The notes: generated by a model not told the origin, from the letters alone. A stretch of DNA of 49,500 nt from Neocallimastix lanati (nom. inval.) (GCA_016946835.1 JACVTC010000034.1:634001-683500), one strand, 5' to 3'. Counted from the stretch's first letter, positions 1-14,168 are shown. A program made the numbers and translations.

Positions 1-255
1 TTAATTAAATATATGAATTTCAATTAATTTTAGTATTTATTTTTTTTAAAGGTATAGTATATAATATTATTAAATTTCTTTTCTATTTTACTTTTTTCTT
101 TTATTTTTATAAACGTATATTTTAATTAATAATGTTTTCTTTATTTATTATCTTTATTATTATTATTGTATAAAAGAATAATTTAATTAAAATATTTAAA
201 TATAATATATATAAGTTGAATTAAAAATCTTTGTACAATTATGAAATAGATTTAG

Positions 256-304
<49 letters not shown>

Positions 305-537
305 TATTATCAATTTTAATAAATATCTTTTGTATTCACTAAAATTTAATAAGAGCAATAGCAATAAATATATATATATATATAAATTTTAATGAATGTA
401 ATTATAAATTTAAGTAAACATGTAATTCTACTTTTGAAATTATTATTATTATTATTATTATTATTTTCTTTATATATAAATTAAATTATTATTTTTTCTT
501 TTAATATATATAAATTAAATTTAATTTCAGTGGACTC
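1..537. other. AT-rich intergenic flank
   Basis: No coding signal is visible. The stretch holds a long poly-A run near 257-288 followed by a TA dinucleotide run, and a short ATT repeat near 440-465. Just before the helicase start codon, a T-rich stretch ending in ttaatttcag (521-530) resembles a 3' splice acceptor, so a 5' UTR intron or a short upstream exon is possible; no matching upstream exon was found. Confidence 0.6.
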
Positions 538-2479
538 ATGTCTAGAATAAAATTAACAGAAGAACAAGACACATTTATTAAAGAAGCGTTAACTGGAAAA
601 AATATTTTGGTTGATGCCTGTATAGGAAGTGGAAAAACCACAACTATTCAGAAACTTTGTGGTAAATACCATTCAAGTAAAAAAATTTTATATCTTACTT
701 ATAATAAACTACTTAAAATTGATGCACAAAATAAAATCAGGAAAAGGAATATTCTTGTACAAAATTATCATGGTTTTTCCTTTATGGTATTAAAAGATTA
801 TGGAAAATCGGTGGCTCAGTCTGTTTTAATACAAGAGCTTTTAAAATTAAAACCAAATATTGTACCCTATGATGTTTTAATTTTAGATGAATATCAGGAT
901 ATATCACAAGAAATTTCGGAATTACTTTTATATATTAAATCTTTTAATCCCTCCATGCAAATTATTGCAGTTGGAGATATGGAACAAAAAATTTATGACT
1001 ATACCACTTTAGATGTCATTGCATTTATTAAGGAATTTTTAGGAGATTATGAGAAATTGGAATTTACAAAATGTTTTAGACTTTCCCAGGATTTTGCCGC
1101 TAAACTTGGAAGAATTTGGCATAAAAAAATTACTGGAGTAAATAAAAATTGTATAGTTGAAAAATTGAAATTAAATGACGTTATTAAAATTTTATCGAAA
1201 CAGAACCCAAAAGATATTCTATGTTTAGGAAAGAATAAAGGATGTAGAGACATTCTTTTAAATAGATTGGAATCGCAATTCCCAAAAAAATTTAATAAAA
1301 ATACGGTATATGCTAAGATATCAGATAGTGAATCCCTTGGTTCAACGAAACCAAATGGTAATTCCGCAATTTTTACTACCTTTGATAGTAGTAAGGGGCT
1401 TGAGAAAAAAATTTGTGTTATATGTGATTATACCAAGGATTATTGGGAAAATCGAGTTCAAATGCCGAATGCTCGTTACGAAATAATAAGAAATATTTTT
1501 TGTGTGGCAGCCAGTCGAGGTAAAGAAAGAATTATTTTTTTAGATATTGGAAAAATTCTAACAGAACAAATTCTTTCAACTTATGTAAAAACTAGACATG
1601 ATTTTAGTATTTTTGAAATGTCAACAATGTTTGATTTTAAATATAGAGAGGACATTAAAAAATGTTTTGAGCAACTTAAGATTAAAAAAGTAGAAAGGGT
1701 GGATAATTCTGTCATTTCGATTAGTAGCAATGATGGACTGATTGATTTATCCCCGTGTATTGGAAATTACCAGGAAGCTGTATTTTTTGATAAATATAAT
1801 ATTGATAAGGCGATCATGTCTCAATTAAGTTGGGAAATGATACAAAAAGAAATAAATAAGTTTGAAAATATACAAAAGAGTGATAGTGAAATTCAATCCT
1901 TGATAAAATCAATAGAAGAAAAAGTAGAAAAACAATATATAGAAAAGTTTCAATCTTCATCATTAGATGAAAAAATTTTATATTTAACCATGTTAGAAAC
2001 GAAACAAGAACGATATAAGAATCAAGTAGAAGTTCCTTTTGTTTCAGAGGTACAAAAAATGTTGATAAAAAATAGACTCTTATCCCAATTCAATACGGAT
2101 GAAGAAGTTCAAAAGAAGTGTAGTATTGAATTTGCTTATCCAAATGGTCAATCCGATAATATTCATGCTATAGGATATTGCGATGTTATTAAAGATGACA
2201 CAGTCTATGAATTAAAATTTGTATCCGAATTAGCGAATGAACATTTTTTACAGTGTGCTTGTTATATGGAAGCTCTTGGATTGAAAAAAGGTGTTCTTTG
2301 GAATACCAAAGATAATTCTATGTTTAATATCTCAATACCAAATAAAAAGAAATTTTTAGACTGTGTAATTCAAGCCATTACTAAGGGAGTGGTGAAAGAG
2401 TATCATCCTTCCCATAAAAATATTATAAAATATGTTAGTACAAATAATAATAATAATGATAATAAAACTATTAATAATG

Positions 2480-2546
<67 letters not shown>

Positions 2547-2661
2547 CTTTACAAAAACAGGACAAATTAATGATTATTTTAAAAGTCGAAAAAGAAATGA
2601 TGAAAGCAACATGATAAAACTTACCAATGTTAATAAAAAATTAAAAAAAAAAAGCAATTAA
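538..2661 (+). CDS. SF1 UvrD/Rep-type DNA helicase fused to a RecB-like PD-(D/E)XK nuclease
   Basis: A 707-aa intronless reading frame. The helicase motifs are in order: a Q-motif-like TEEQ (Q10), Walker A GSGKTT (30-35), LTYNK (53-57), Walker B DEYQD (117-121), motif III GDMEQKIYDY (146-155), KCFRLS (178-183), motif V TTFDSSKGLE (280-289) and motif VI VAASRGKERI (323-332). This set is typical of superfamily I 3'-5' DNA helicases. The C-terminal part carries a RecB-family nuclease signature: D549, then E-L-K (E558, K560), then Q-C-A-C-Y (572-576), which fits the QxxxY motif. A pure asparagine run follows (about 648-668), then TGQINDYF (674-681), which resembles a non-canonical PCNA-binding box, and a Lys-rich tail. 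The likely role is DNA end processing or replication-linked repair. The family is clear; the exact orthology is not. A viral or bacterial source is possible, because helicase-RecB nuclease fusions occur in both. Confidence 0.85.
2479..2543 (+). repeat. In-frame AAT microsatellite encoding poly-asparagine
   Basis: About 21 uninterrupted AAT codons lie between the nuclease domain and the C-terminal tail of the helicase-nuclease. The repeat is read in frame as asparagine, so changes in unit number would lengthen or shorten a linker without shifting the frame. Confidence 0.9.
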
Positions 2662-5001
<2,340 letters not shown>

Positions 5002-6323
5002 ATGTCGATTTTACCTGGAATTAAAAAAGGAATTTCTGGTTAAACAATAAGTGATTAAAATATAGGAATTTGTAGTGATATAGAAAATAAAAAAAATAAA
5101 TGAATCAATTAAAATATTAGAACATATTTTATCAAAAAAATATAAAAAAAATTTTACTTTGGAAACTCTAGAGTATTCAACCATTCCAAGTTTATATGAT
5201 GATGATGATATATGTGAAGTAGTTGATTGTGAATTTATGAAAAGTATTCAATTTGTACCAAGAAAATTTCCTCCTGAATATTCATATGATGAATACTCTA
5301 GAAAATTTAGATCTTACATCTATAAATTTTTATATGGAGATACACCCATAAGAGAAGCATTGAATGAATTTGATTATTTAAATAAATTTTATTCCATAAC
5401 AATTTCTGATACAGTAGGAAAATATTATGCATTTATTTTATTGTTCATTGTAGCAATTATGATAGATTCATTAGTATTACCATTAAAATCAAATTTTAGA
5501 AAATATTATAGGATTTTATATCCTGATTTTTGGATATTTTCGATTTTTGGAACTTTTCTTATGTTAGGATCATGTCATGTTGGTTTTGGATCTGTCACGG
5601 TAATAAAATGTCATTTAAGAATATTATTCTTTTCTTTTGGTGTTTCATTTAATATAGTTCCATATATTTGTATGTTAAGTAAATCAATTCATTTAAAAAA
5701 TAAACTATGGGAAAAGATAAAGAGAAATAGTTATTTTATTTTAGAATGTGTTCTTTTAATTGATAATTTATTATATTGGTTAATATTAATGAATCCTTTT
5801 ATTATTAGTAAAAAAATGACAAAAAGTGGGAGAAATTATGAAAGATGTAGAGCGGTGGTTGGTATTAATGTGATAGCTTTTTTATATCATAATGATATTT
5901 GAATCATTAATTGTTATCACAACATTATATTTAGCATATATTAAACGAAATGATGAACATTTAAAAAATGATTTAAGATTTTTAATAATTTCATTGTATA
6001 CAACACTTCTCAGTATAATTTTTATTATTTTAATGGATATTGTAAATATTAATGATTATGTTACTAAATTTATTCTATTTGAAGTATTTTATACTGTTCT
6101 TTCAACTTCAAATCATTTCATCTTTTTCATTATAAGACCAATTTGGCTTTATAATAAAAAAGTTGATGAAGATCATGAATATATGAAAACTTTCCGTTCA
6201 AGTGCAATAGTTGTTTTGAATAGTAGTAATCAAAAAATAAATTCAAGAGCATCTAATTCACAGTATGCAAAGTCTTCAATAATAAAAAATCAGTCTCATA
6301 CAAATATAATAATAAATCCTTAA
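5002..6323 (+). pseudogene. Receptor copy 1: 5'-truncated SBP-7TM class C GPCR pseudogene
   Basis: This copy matches only the last exon of the receptor family, starting at a point equivalent to residue 278 of the intact copies. Exons 1-4 are absent; the upstream DNA is poly-T-rich. In the first 160 bases the family's Gly-Ser-Thr segment has a TCA-to-TAA change at about 5040, followed by small indels and stops. From about 5160 the sequence becomes almost identical to copies 2 and 3 and reads through TM1-TM5. One extra T in the run at 5878-5883 (six T, against five in copy 3) then shifts the frame, and the rest (TM5-TM7 and tail) continues in a second frame from about 5892. Residues WLILMNPF and the ECL2 segment match copy 3 rather than copy 2. 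The copy cannot make a secreted sensor domain. A single-base sequencing error could explain the T-run shift but not the missing exons. Confidence 0.85.
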
Positions 6324-6335
6324 ATTAATACTTAC

Positions 6336-6458
6336 TCCATTTCAAAAAATCAAATAATTCTTAATAAAGTACTTAATTAAGTACTATTAAATATATTAAT
6401 TATATTTTATATTTATTAAAGGAAATTGATTAAGAATTATTTGATTTTTTGAAATGGA
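6336..6458. repeat. Perfect 30-bp inverted repeat enclosing an 18-bp palindrome
   Basis: The left arm (6336-6365) and right arm (6429-6458) are exact reverse complements over 30 bases. The 63-bp loop contains the perfect palindrome agtacttaattaagtact (6368-6385). The left arm matches the sequence that follows the stop codon in copies 2 and 3, so the right arm looks like an inverted duplication of receptor 3' flank. Transcribed from copy 1, it would form a strong hairpin about 15 bases after the stop codon. Confidence 0.9.
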
Positions 6459-7960
6459 ATAATAAATTTTATAGTGGTAATACAATGATATAAATATTAA
6501 AAAAAAAATAGAAATAATAAAATAAATGTTAAAAATAAAGAAACGAACAAATAAATATATTTAATTATTCAAGTTAATTTAAAATATAAAAAATTTTAAT
6601 TATATATAAACATCATTATTAACTAATAATTAAAAAAATAAAATAGAATAAATTCTAAAATAATTTATTCTATCCAAATTATATTAAAAAATCGAATGTG
6701 TTGTGTTACATTTCTAAATGTGGCCAATAAATAAGTTTTAATTTTAATTTAACGTCCCACATTTTTATTTTTTTTTTTTTTAAATAATTGTAATTAAATA
6801 AATAAAAATTTAAAATAAATAAATAAAATAAATAAATAATACTAATTTATTATTTATAAATGAAATTTTACATAATCATCTCAAAATAGAATTTGACGTA
6901 TCAATATCAATAGCAAAACATAAATTTAAAGAAGTTAGAAAAAGTTCAGCTCCTTTTGATTTATATATATAAAATTCTTTTTTGTAATAATATTTTATTA
7001 ATATTTATATATTAAATAATAATTATTAAGTTTAAATATAAAAACTCTTTCAATAATCCCTATAGATTCAAATAATATAAAATTATAAAAAAAGTTTATA
7101 TATTTGAAAACCTAGATTATATACAAAAATAAATAAATATAATAAATACAATTTATATTATAAAGTTACTTTTTTTATATATATATAATTTGGTTTAATG
7201 TTTTTTAATTAATATATTTGAAAACCCATTTTATATACAAAAATAAATAAATATAATAAATACAATTTATATTATAAAGTTACTTTTTTTATATATATAT
7301 AATTTGGTTTAATATTTTTTAATTAATATATAACTCTTATATTTAATCTTATTTAAATATTAATGTAATAATAACAATTAAAATTTTATTAAAATAAAAA
7401 ATAAAAAATATTAAATATGATATTTTTTAATAACATTCATTAATATTGATGTCATTAAATTTTGAAATATATCATATTGTTATTGATATTAAGAAAATTA
7501 TTACTATATTATATTATATTGATGTTGATATTGATAATAATAAAATTTTAACTATATTGTATTGATATCCGTATTATTAAAATTTTAACTATATTATTTA
7601 ATTGTTGATATTAATAATATTTGAACCATTGCTAAATAGAATGATTTTAATGATGATTTAGTCAATAAAAAATAACTATAAATAATTTCTATTGAGATTA
7701 CTTTAATTACATAATCTTATTAATTTATAATAAATTATTATTTAAATCAATTAAACAATAATACCAAAATTCAACGATATTATTTCTATTACAACCATTA
7801 CAAATTATTACTTTTTCTATATTTCTGTAATTTTTAATTAAATATAGATTTCATCAGTTCTTTTCTTCAAGTTTTAATAATGTAAATTATATATGTATAT
7901 ATTATAAAAATAATTTATAACTATACTAAATAATATTAAACTTCTCTTATTATTCTTAAC
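6459..7960. other. Gene-free AT-rich spacer, with Copia LTR-like sequence at its right end
   Basis: No gene was seen. The stretch includes a 114-bp tandem duplication (7101-7328). The right part, leftward from 7961, should contain the 3' LTR of the minus-strand Copia element that follows. Its inner edge reads as a polypurine tract and TGTTAAGA on the minus strand, but I could not place its outer edge. Confidence 0.55.
7101..7328. repeat. 114-bp direct tandem duplication
   Basis: The block that begins tatttgaaaacc at 7101 is repeated from 7215 with only a few substitutions. Both copies contain the same runs of aaataaataa, the T7 run and the TA-rich run, so this is one local duplication rather than independent microsatellites. 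Confidence 0.85.
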
Positions 7961-9440
7961 ATTTCCCCTAAAGTTTAATATTCTATTAAAACTTTGTCAT
8001 TATGTTATTTTTAAATTTGATCATCAATGTGTTATTTAGATATTTAGTAAAACCGTCTGCTAGGTTGTTTTGGGATTTTATATACTTGAGGTCTATCTTC
8101 TTTTTTCTAACTAAATCTCTTATATGATGATATTTGATAGCTATATACTTTGATTTCAGATTGATTATTTCATTCTTACAATTATATATTGCTGCTTTGT
8201 TATATGTATAGATATGTATTGATCACCATAGGTTTGATATTAATATTAATGTTTAATTCTTTAAATACATTGTTATACCATCAACAGTGGTTAATGCATT
8301 TATTTAATACATAGTATTCACTTTCTGCAGTTGAAGGGGATACACATCTCTATAGTTTTGAGTACCAACTTGTTGGTTCTCCACTCATTAGCATTGAGTA
8401 ACCAGTGGTTAATTTTCTCGTATTTAAGTCATCTCCGAAATTTGCATCAATGTGTACTTCATGTTCTTTTTTTACTATTATTAAATTTGAATTTTATTCC
8501 ATAATTTGACTTATCTTTTAGGTATCTGAAAATTTTTTAAAACATTGAACCAATCTTCATATGTGGGATCTTGTGATTTTCTGGATGCTTTTCTTACAGT
8601 GAATAATATGTCAAGTAGTGCACAAATAGTGAGAAGATACAATAAACTTCCAATTGCTTTTTTGTATCTGGTTGAACTAAATTTCTTCTTTCTCAGTCTT
8701 TCATTTTCTACAGGAATCATATTTAATGAAGGTTTGTATTTTTCAATATTAAATCTTTTCAATATGTCTTTGATGTATTTCTTTGGATGTGATAAATAAT
8801 CATCTTTACATTTTTCGAAATTTACTTCAATAATAAAATTGGCTTCACCAATATCTGTGATCTTGAATTTCTCTTGTTCTTGAGATTTCTTCTTCAGTTC
8901 CTGTTATAAGTATGTCATCAACATAAACAGCTAGGATACAAGTAATTTTTCTTCTTTTATTAAACTTTGCGTATAAGCAAGGTTCGCTTCTGGACCTTTT
9001 AAATCCGATTTCAATTAGAACATCATTCAGAGTGGTGTTCCACATACGCCCTGCTTGTTTTAAGTCGTATCAAGTTTTCATTAATTTCTTGAAATATTTC
9101 TTGTAATTTTTATCTCCTTCGGGAGCTTTCATATAGATTTCCTCTTCAAGTTTTGCATCTAGGTATACTTCTTTCACATCCATTTGATAAATGTCATAAT
9201 TATATTTTGCTGCAGTTGCTGATATGATTCTCAATGAATCTTTTTTCAAGGTAGGCAAAAATGATTTTGTTCTTATAAAATTCATAGATCCTATAAACAG
9301 TATGGTTTATGCCATCATAATCGATAAAAATACCTTGAGAAGTGGAATTATTGAGCTTTTTTTTGGAAATTGCTTTGATACATAATAAAAAATTAGACAT
9401 CTAAAGACTTTGAATTTATTGTAATCCACATTATTTTATC
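7961..9440 (-). mobile_element. Ty1/Copia retrotransposon pol remnant (integrase C-term, RT, RNase H)
   Basis: Read on the minus strand from 9440 down, the fragments are in Copia order. First is an integrase C-terminal segment (SQGIFIDYDGINHTVYRIY, about 9280-9350). Then comes reverse transcriptase with IYQMDVKEVYLDAKLEEEIYM (about 9130-9200) and the catalytic YVDDILITG (about 8900-8930), then KAIGSLLYLL (about 8620-8650). Last is RNase H with STAESEYYVLNKCI (about 8290-8340) and a C-terminal NNLADGFTKYL-like end near 8050. Stops and frameshifts break the frame into at least five pieces, and gag, protease and most of integrase are missing. A polypurine tract followed by TGTTAAGA on the minus strand at 7971-7955 marks the inner edge of the 3' LTR. 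The element is dead. Confidence 0.85.
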
Positions 9441-10239
9441 TATTATTTATTTTATTATTAATATTTTTCCTTATAGTAAAATTTTGTAGAAGAGTTTAAT
9501 TTTATTTTATTTTAAGTTTACTGTTGGTTATCATTTAATAATTGGATTTAGTTTTGTATTAGGTTAGAATGATTAATTTTACTTAAAATTGATTTAATTT
9601 TATTATATTTCATTCAATTAATAAAGTAAGAATTAGAATTTAATGGTTTGTTACCTTGGCCATGACCATTGCTTCATGGCTTCGATGCCCACCTCAATCC
9701 ATTTTGCAAAAATATTTATTTTATTAATTATTATTAATAACTTCTATAATATTCTTTCTGTATATAAATTATTAAAAAAAATTAAAGATTTTTTCTGTTT
9801 TTAATTTAACTTAAATAAATATAGAAATTCTCATTTTTGAATTTATTTTATTCTTTTTTCTATTAGATTCATATTTAATCAATTAAAATCTACTTCTAGA
9901 AATTTAACATTTTTAATTATTGCTAATATCTTTCTAAGTACTTCTATAATATTATTAATGTATTTTAAAATTGTTTTTTCTGATAAAAAGTATAAATATT
10001 ACGAACTTCCCGACTGAAAATATTTTTCTTCTCCATTTTATTAATTAATTTATAAGTAATTTAAAATATTATTTCTTTTAATTAATTAAAAATTGTTGTT
10101 TTAACTTTTTTAATATATTAATAAAATTTTTTTTATGAAACATATTACTTTTTCACTTTCTAGTGTTTAGACTTATCGTGTCAACTCCTTCCGTTACACT
10201 TTATAGTATATATTAAACATATATTATTATCCACTTCAT
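9441..10239. other. AT-rich spacer with a small G+C-rich island
   Basis: There is no gene. At about 9643-9702 a short segment with much higher G+C (around ccttggccatgaccattg and ggcttcgatgcccacc) stands out. It has a faint tRNA/B-box look, but I could not fold it into a tRNA cloverleaf. Confidence 0.5.
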
Positions 10240-10625
10240 GATACCCTAATTTATTTTTTTTAATTTGTTTTTCTAATGATCTTTTATAATGCCAAACATA
10301 AAATTGATATTTAAGTTAAAAAAAAAATTTTGCGACATTAGATATATATATTTTTTTATTCAAAATCACAATGTATATTAATTGGTAAAATTACAATACT
10401 AAATTTATTTATTCTTTATTTCTTTAAACAATACTTCATAAGTAGCTTATTCCTTATTCTTTAATATAGAAAAAGAAGTAGTATAAAACCTATTTAATTC
10501 TGGAACATAGTTTCTTGTTATAAATACTCGATAACTTGTCTATATATCTTTATTATATTACACAAATAGTTTTCCTTGGAATAAAGATTGAAAAACTATT
10601 AAATTAAGATTTTTTTTAAGTTTAT
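10240..10625 (-). mobile_element. MULE transposase fragment
   Basis: The sequence runs parallel to the MULE at 12870-13260. Shared landmarks are tttctaatg-tcttttaaaatgcc, the ctttaatatagaaaa-gaagtagt block, the ttaattctg-aacatag block and the final aatgaagattgaaaa-type block. It covers the central transposase domain on the minus strand, with many substitutions and small indels and no open frame. No terminal repeats were found around it. Confidence 0.7.
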
Positions 10626-10734
10626 GTTTAAAGAACCAATTAAATGATCAGGAAATCCTATACTTTCTGAAGAATATAAAACCAGAAGATAACATTAGAC
10701 AATATTTAATCTTCTGTTAAAAACATTATTACCA

Positions 10735-11200
10735 ATACTCCACTTACATATAGACAAACAATTAATTTCAAATCAAAAGAATTTTGAGTAATACCAATTA
10801 ACTATGAACTTAATAATCTCTATGATAGTAAAACAATGACTTTTATAAAATATTTTCCTGATAAAAAAACTCCTTTTTCCATTAAATGGATATTTACTAT
10901 TAAAAAAAGATAAATTTGGAAATATTTACAAACACAAAGCTCGTCTTGTAGCCTGTGAGTTCAAACAGAAAAAGAGTATAGATTTTGAATTAACTTTTTC
11001 TCCTGCTTTAAATTTAGACAGTATAAAATTTATTATTGTTATTGCTTCTAAATTTCATTGGAACATGATGCAACTTGATATAAAAACTACATACCTAAAT
11101 GTTCCTCTTGATAAAGAAATATACATAAGTATACCTCCTGGAAATATATTTTGGAAAAGATTACTGTCATCTTAATAAAGCCCTATACAAATTTAAATAA
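10735..11200 (+). mobile_element. Ty1/Copia reverse transcriptase fragment
   Basis: On the plus strand the decayed frames read SIKWIFTIKK (about 10880-10907), YKHKARLVACEF (about 10928-10965), FELTFSPALNLDSIKFIIV and then MMQLDIKTTYLNVPLDKEI and IPPG (about 11065-11140). This is the N-terminal half of a Copia RT, ending at a stop after IPPG. It has the opposite orientation to the 8-9.4 kb Copia element and is a separate insertion. Confidence 0.8.
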
Positions 11201-11528
11201 TTTAGCCGCCAGTGGAATTTGTTTTTTTTTTTCTAACTTTCTTAAAAATAACACCTTCATTTAATTAATTTTAAAACCTTGTACTTTTAATAAGATAGTG
11301 GAAAGATCAACGATAATTGACATATACATAGACAATTTATTAATAACTTGAATTAATAAGTATTTTAATAGCATTTTAATAAAAATGAAAAAGAATATTT
11401 AAAATATCAAAATGCAATGCTACAATTTATATTTAAGAATTAGCATTGAAAAAAAATTTTTTCTATATTCAATTAATCAGACACAATTTATTAATAATAT
11501 CTTAAATTTTGTCAAACATTTTAAACAG

Positions 11529-13864
11529 GAAAGTTGCATTTCGCCAAGTGGCGTATTGATATAAATAAATGAATGAATAAATAAATAAACATTCAAAATA
11601 ATTTTTTTAAACTTGTTTTTATAATATTTAATAATTCAAAATAATTTTTTTAAACTTGTTTTTATTATATTTAATAATTCAAAATAATTTTTTTAAACTT
11701 GTTTTTATTATATTTAATAATTCAAAATAATTTTTTTAAACTTATTTTTATTATATTTAATAATTAATTATAGATATTTTTTAATATTTTGTAAAATAGT
11801 AATAAAATAATTATTAATAATATTTAATTATAAAACTATATTTTATTATAAAGATATATTTTAATATTTTGTAAAAAATAATATTATAATAACAATATTT
11901 TAGTAATAAAATAATTATTTATGATATTTAATTATAAAACTATATTTTATTATAAAGATATGTTTTAATTACTATTTTGTAAAATAGTAATAAAATAATT
12001 ATTTGTAATATTTAATTATAAAAATATATTTAATTATAAAGATATATTTTAATATTTTGTAAAAAATAATGTTATAATAACAATATTTTAATTATAAAAA
12101 TATATTTTTAAATAATAATATTTTATCATAAAAATATATTTTAATGTTCTTAAGCTAACATAATTCAATAAAGATTAAAAATACTTTAATCATTATTTTA
12201 TTTATTTATTTATTCTCTTTATAAAATAATTTTTACTATTAAAAAATTATTATTATACATGATAGAATTTATTTGGTCAATTTTCTGTCATTTCTTAATA
12301 ATTTATTATTTAATCAATAATTTTAATATTTAAACCATTTTAACATTTCAACCATAATTCAATGAAATCATTTCCAATACTTTCCTTTTTTTTTAATAGA
12401 ATTTCCATTATTTTTGTAATATTTAACTAAAGCTTTGATTTCCTTTGACTGTATTAATTTTTTTTTGTTTTTTATTTTTTAAAATTCCAGCAGTTCTCAT
12501 TTCGTAATCAATGTAATATTTGAATTCTTCTTTTTGTAATTCCGAAAATAATTGAAAAAAAAGTTTTTTTTTTTTGTAAATATTTTTTTTAAGTATTTAT
12601 TAAAAGTTTCTGAAACATTATTTGAAATATGCTCAATATTATCATAATAATTCCAATTTTCAGTTTCATAGCTAATTAAATAGGTTTTCTTAAAATATTC
12701 TAAAAATTCTAAAAATTGAACATAATTATGTTCTTGACACTCACTTTTTATTTTACTATAAATATCATATATATATTCATGATTAATAAAAGGAAAGTTC
12801 GAAATATTATTATAATGAATATATAAATCTTTTATTTTTTCAACTTAATTACTACATAATTCTTTTTTTTTTTTTTTAATTTCTAATGCTCTTTTAAAAT
12901 GCCATATACAATATTTAATATTTGCATTAATAAAAATTTTTTATGCAGCAATAGATATAGCTTTTTCAAAATCGCATTGAAATATTTTTGGTATAATTTC
13001 AATACTATTATATTTACTAGATTTTTTTTTTAATTTCTTCAAATAATATTTCATAAGTTGTTTGCTTTTTATCTTTTAATATAGAAAAGGAAGTAGTGTA
13101 AAAACAATTTAATTCTGTAACATAGGTTCTAGTTATGAATACTGGATAACTAAATATAGGCGAAATATAAAATGTGCGTAAACAAAAATATGTTTATTTT
13201 TAGAAAATAATTCTGCTTAGAATGGAGATTAAAAAACAATTAAATCATTATTTTTGAATATCATAAAATTTTCATCCCTTTTTGTTTTATAATATTTTGA
13301 TTCATTGGGAATTTCATAGAATGTTGTTATATCAGGAGGTATCTGCTTTCTTCTACTTCTTGTTACTTGGGATTTAATTGAATTATATCCAGGACATATA
13401 AGACCCATACCTTGAGAAATTTCATCATATTTACATTTTATATTTACATTAAAAGGAATTGAACTATTTGAAATTTCATCTTTTATTTTATTTTTTACAA
13501 TTGATTTAGCTGTTTTAAATTTATTTTCAAGATGATTAGTGAGTCATCATATTCTAAGATTTGATTCTCATTGTTTATAATAATGAAAGATGGACATTTA
13601 TTTAATGTTTTATATTCAGTACATTTATATTATTATTTATAATTTTAATCGTCATTATTATTATTAATAACAATCCTTTTTTACAATTATTACTATACTG
13701 TTTATATTATTTTTTTTTATTATTTAGTATTTATCAACTATTTATTATTTATTTATTTAAACAGATATTTGTAAAGATATTTATATATTAAAAAAATATT
13801 TTTAATATTTAAATATTTACTTCAAAAATATAAATACATCATTATTAATAATATTTAATTCTAT

Positions 13865-13908
<44 letters not shown>

Positions 13909-14014
13909 TAGTTTTCATTTGGTGAAATGCAACTTGTCGAAATGCAACATTTTTTAATATTTTCAAAATATTTGGCGAAATGCAACTTGGAGAAATACCC
14001 TCTATTTTAATCTT
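11529..14014 (-). mobile_element. Decayed Mutator-like (MULE) DNA transposon with terminal inverted repeats
   Basis: The left end reads agttgcatttcgccaagtgg (11531-11550). The right end carries ggcgaaatgcaacttggag (13974-13992) and a second, divergent motif at 13921-13950, so the ends are inverted. The minus strand between about 13640 and 12240 encodes a broken MULE-type transposase. Visible parts are an N-terminal Cys-rich stretch (C-EYKTLNKCPSF near 13610-13640), CPGYNSIKSQVTRSRRKQ (about 13345-13400), IFQCDFEKAIS with the candidate first catalytic Asp (about 12955-12990), CQEHNYVQFLEFLEYFKKTY (about 12680-12740) and ISNNVSETFNKYL with a candidate catalytic Glu (about 12595-12635). Stops and frameshifts interrupt it. 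The left interior has AT-rich subrepeats of about 50 bp (11590-11770). I could not identify a target-site duplication. Confidence 0.75.
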
Positions 14015-14066
14015 TATAATTACCAAAAATTATTATACATTAATAAACAATATTTAAATAAAAATT

Positions 14067-14168
<102 letters not shown>

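Noticed and set aside
8545-8799. Plus-strand 84-codon frame
   Set aside because: It is the antisense shadow of the minus-strand Copia polyprotein, whose RT/RNase H motifs are recognisable.
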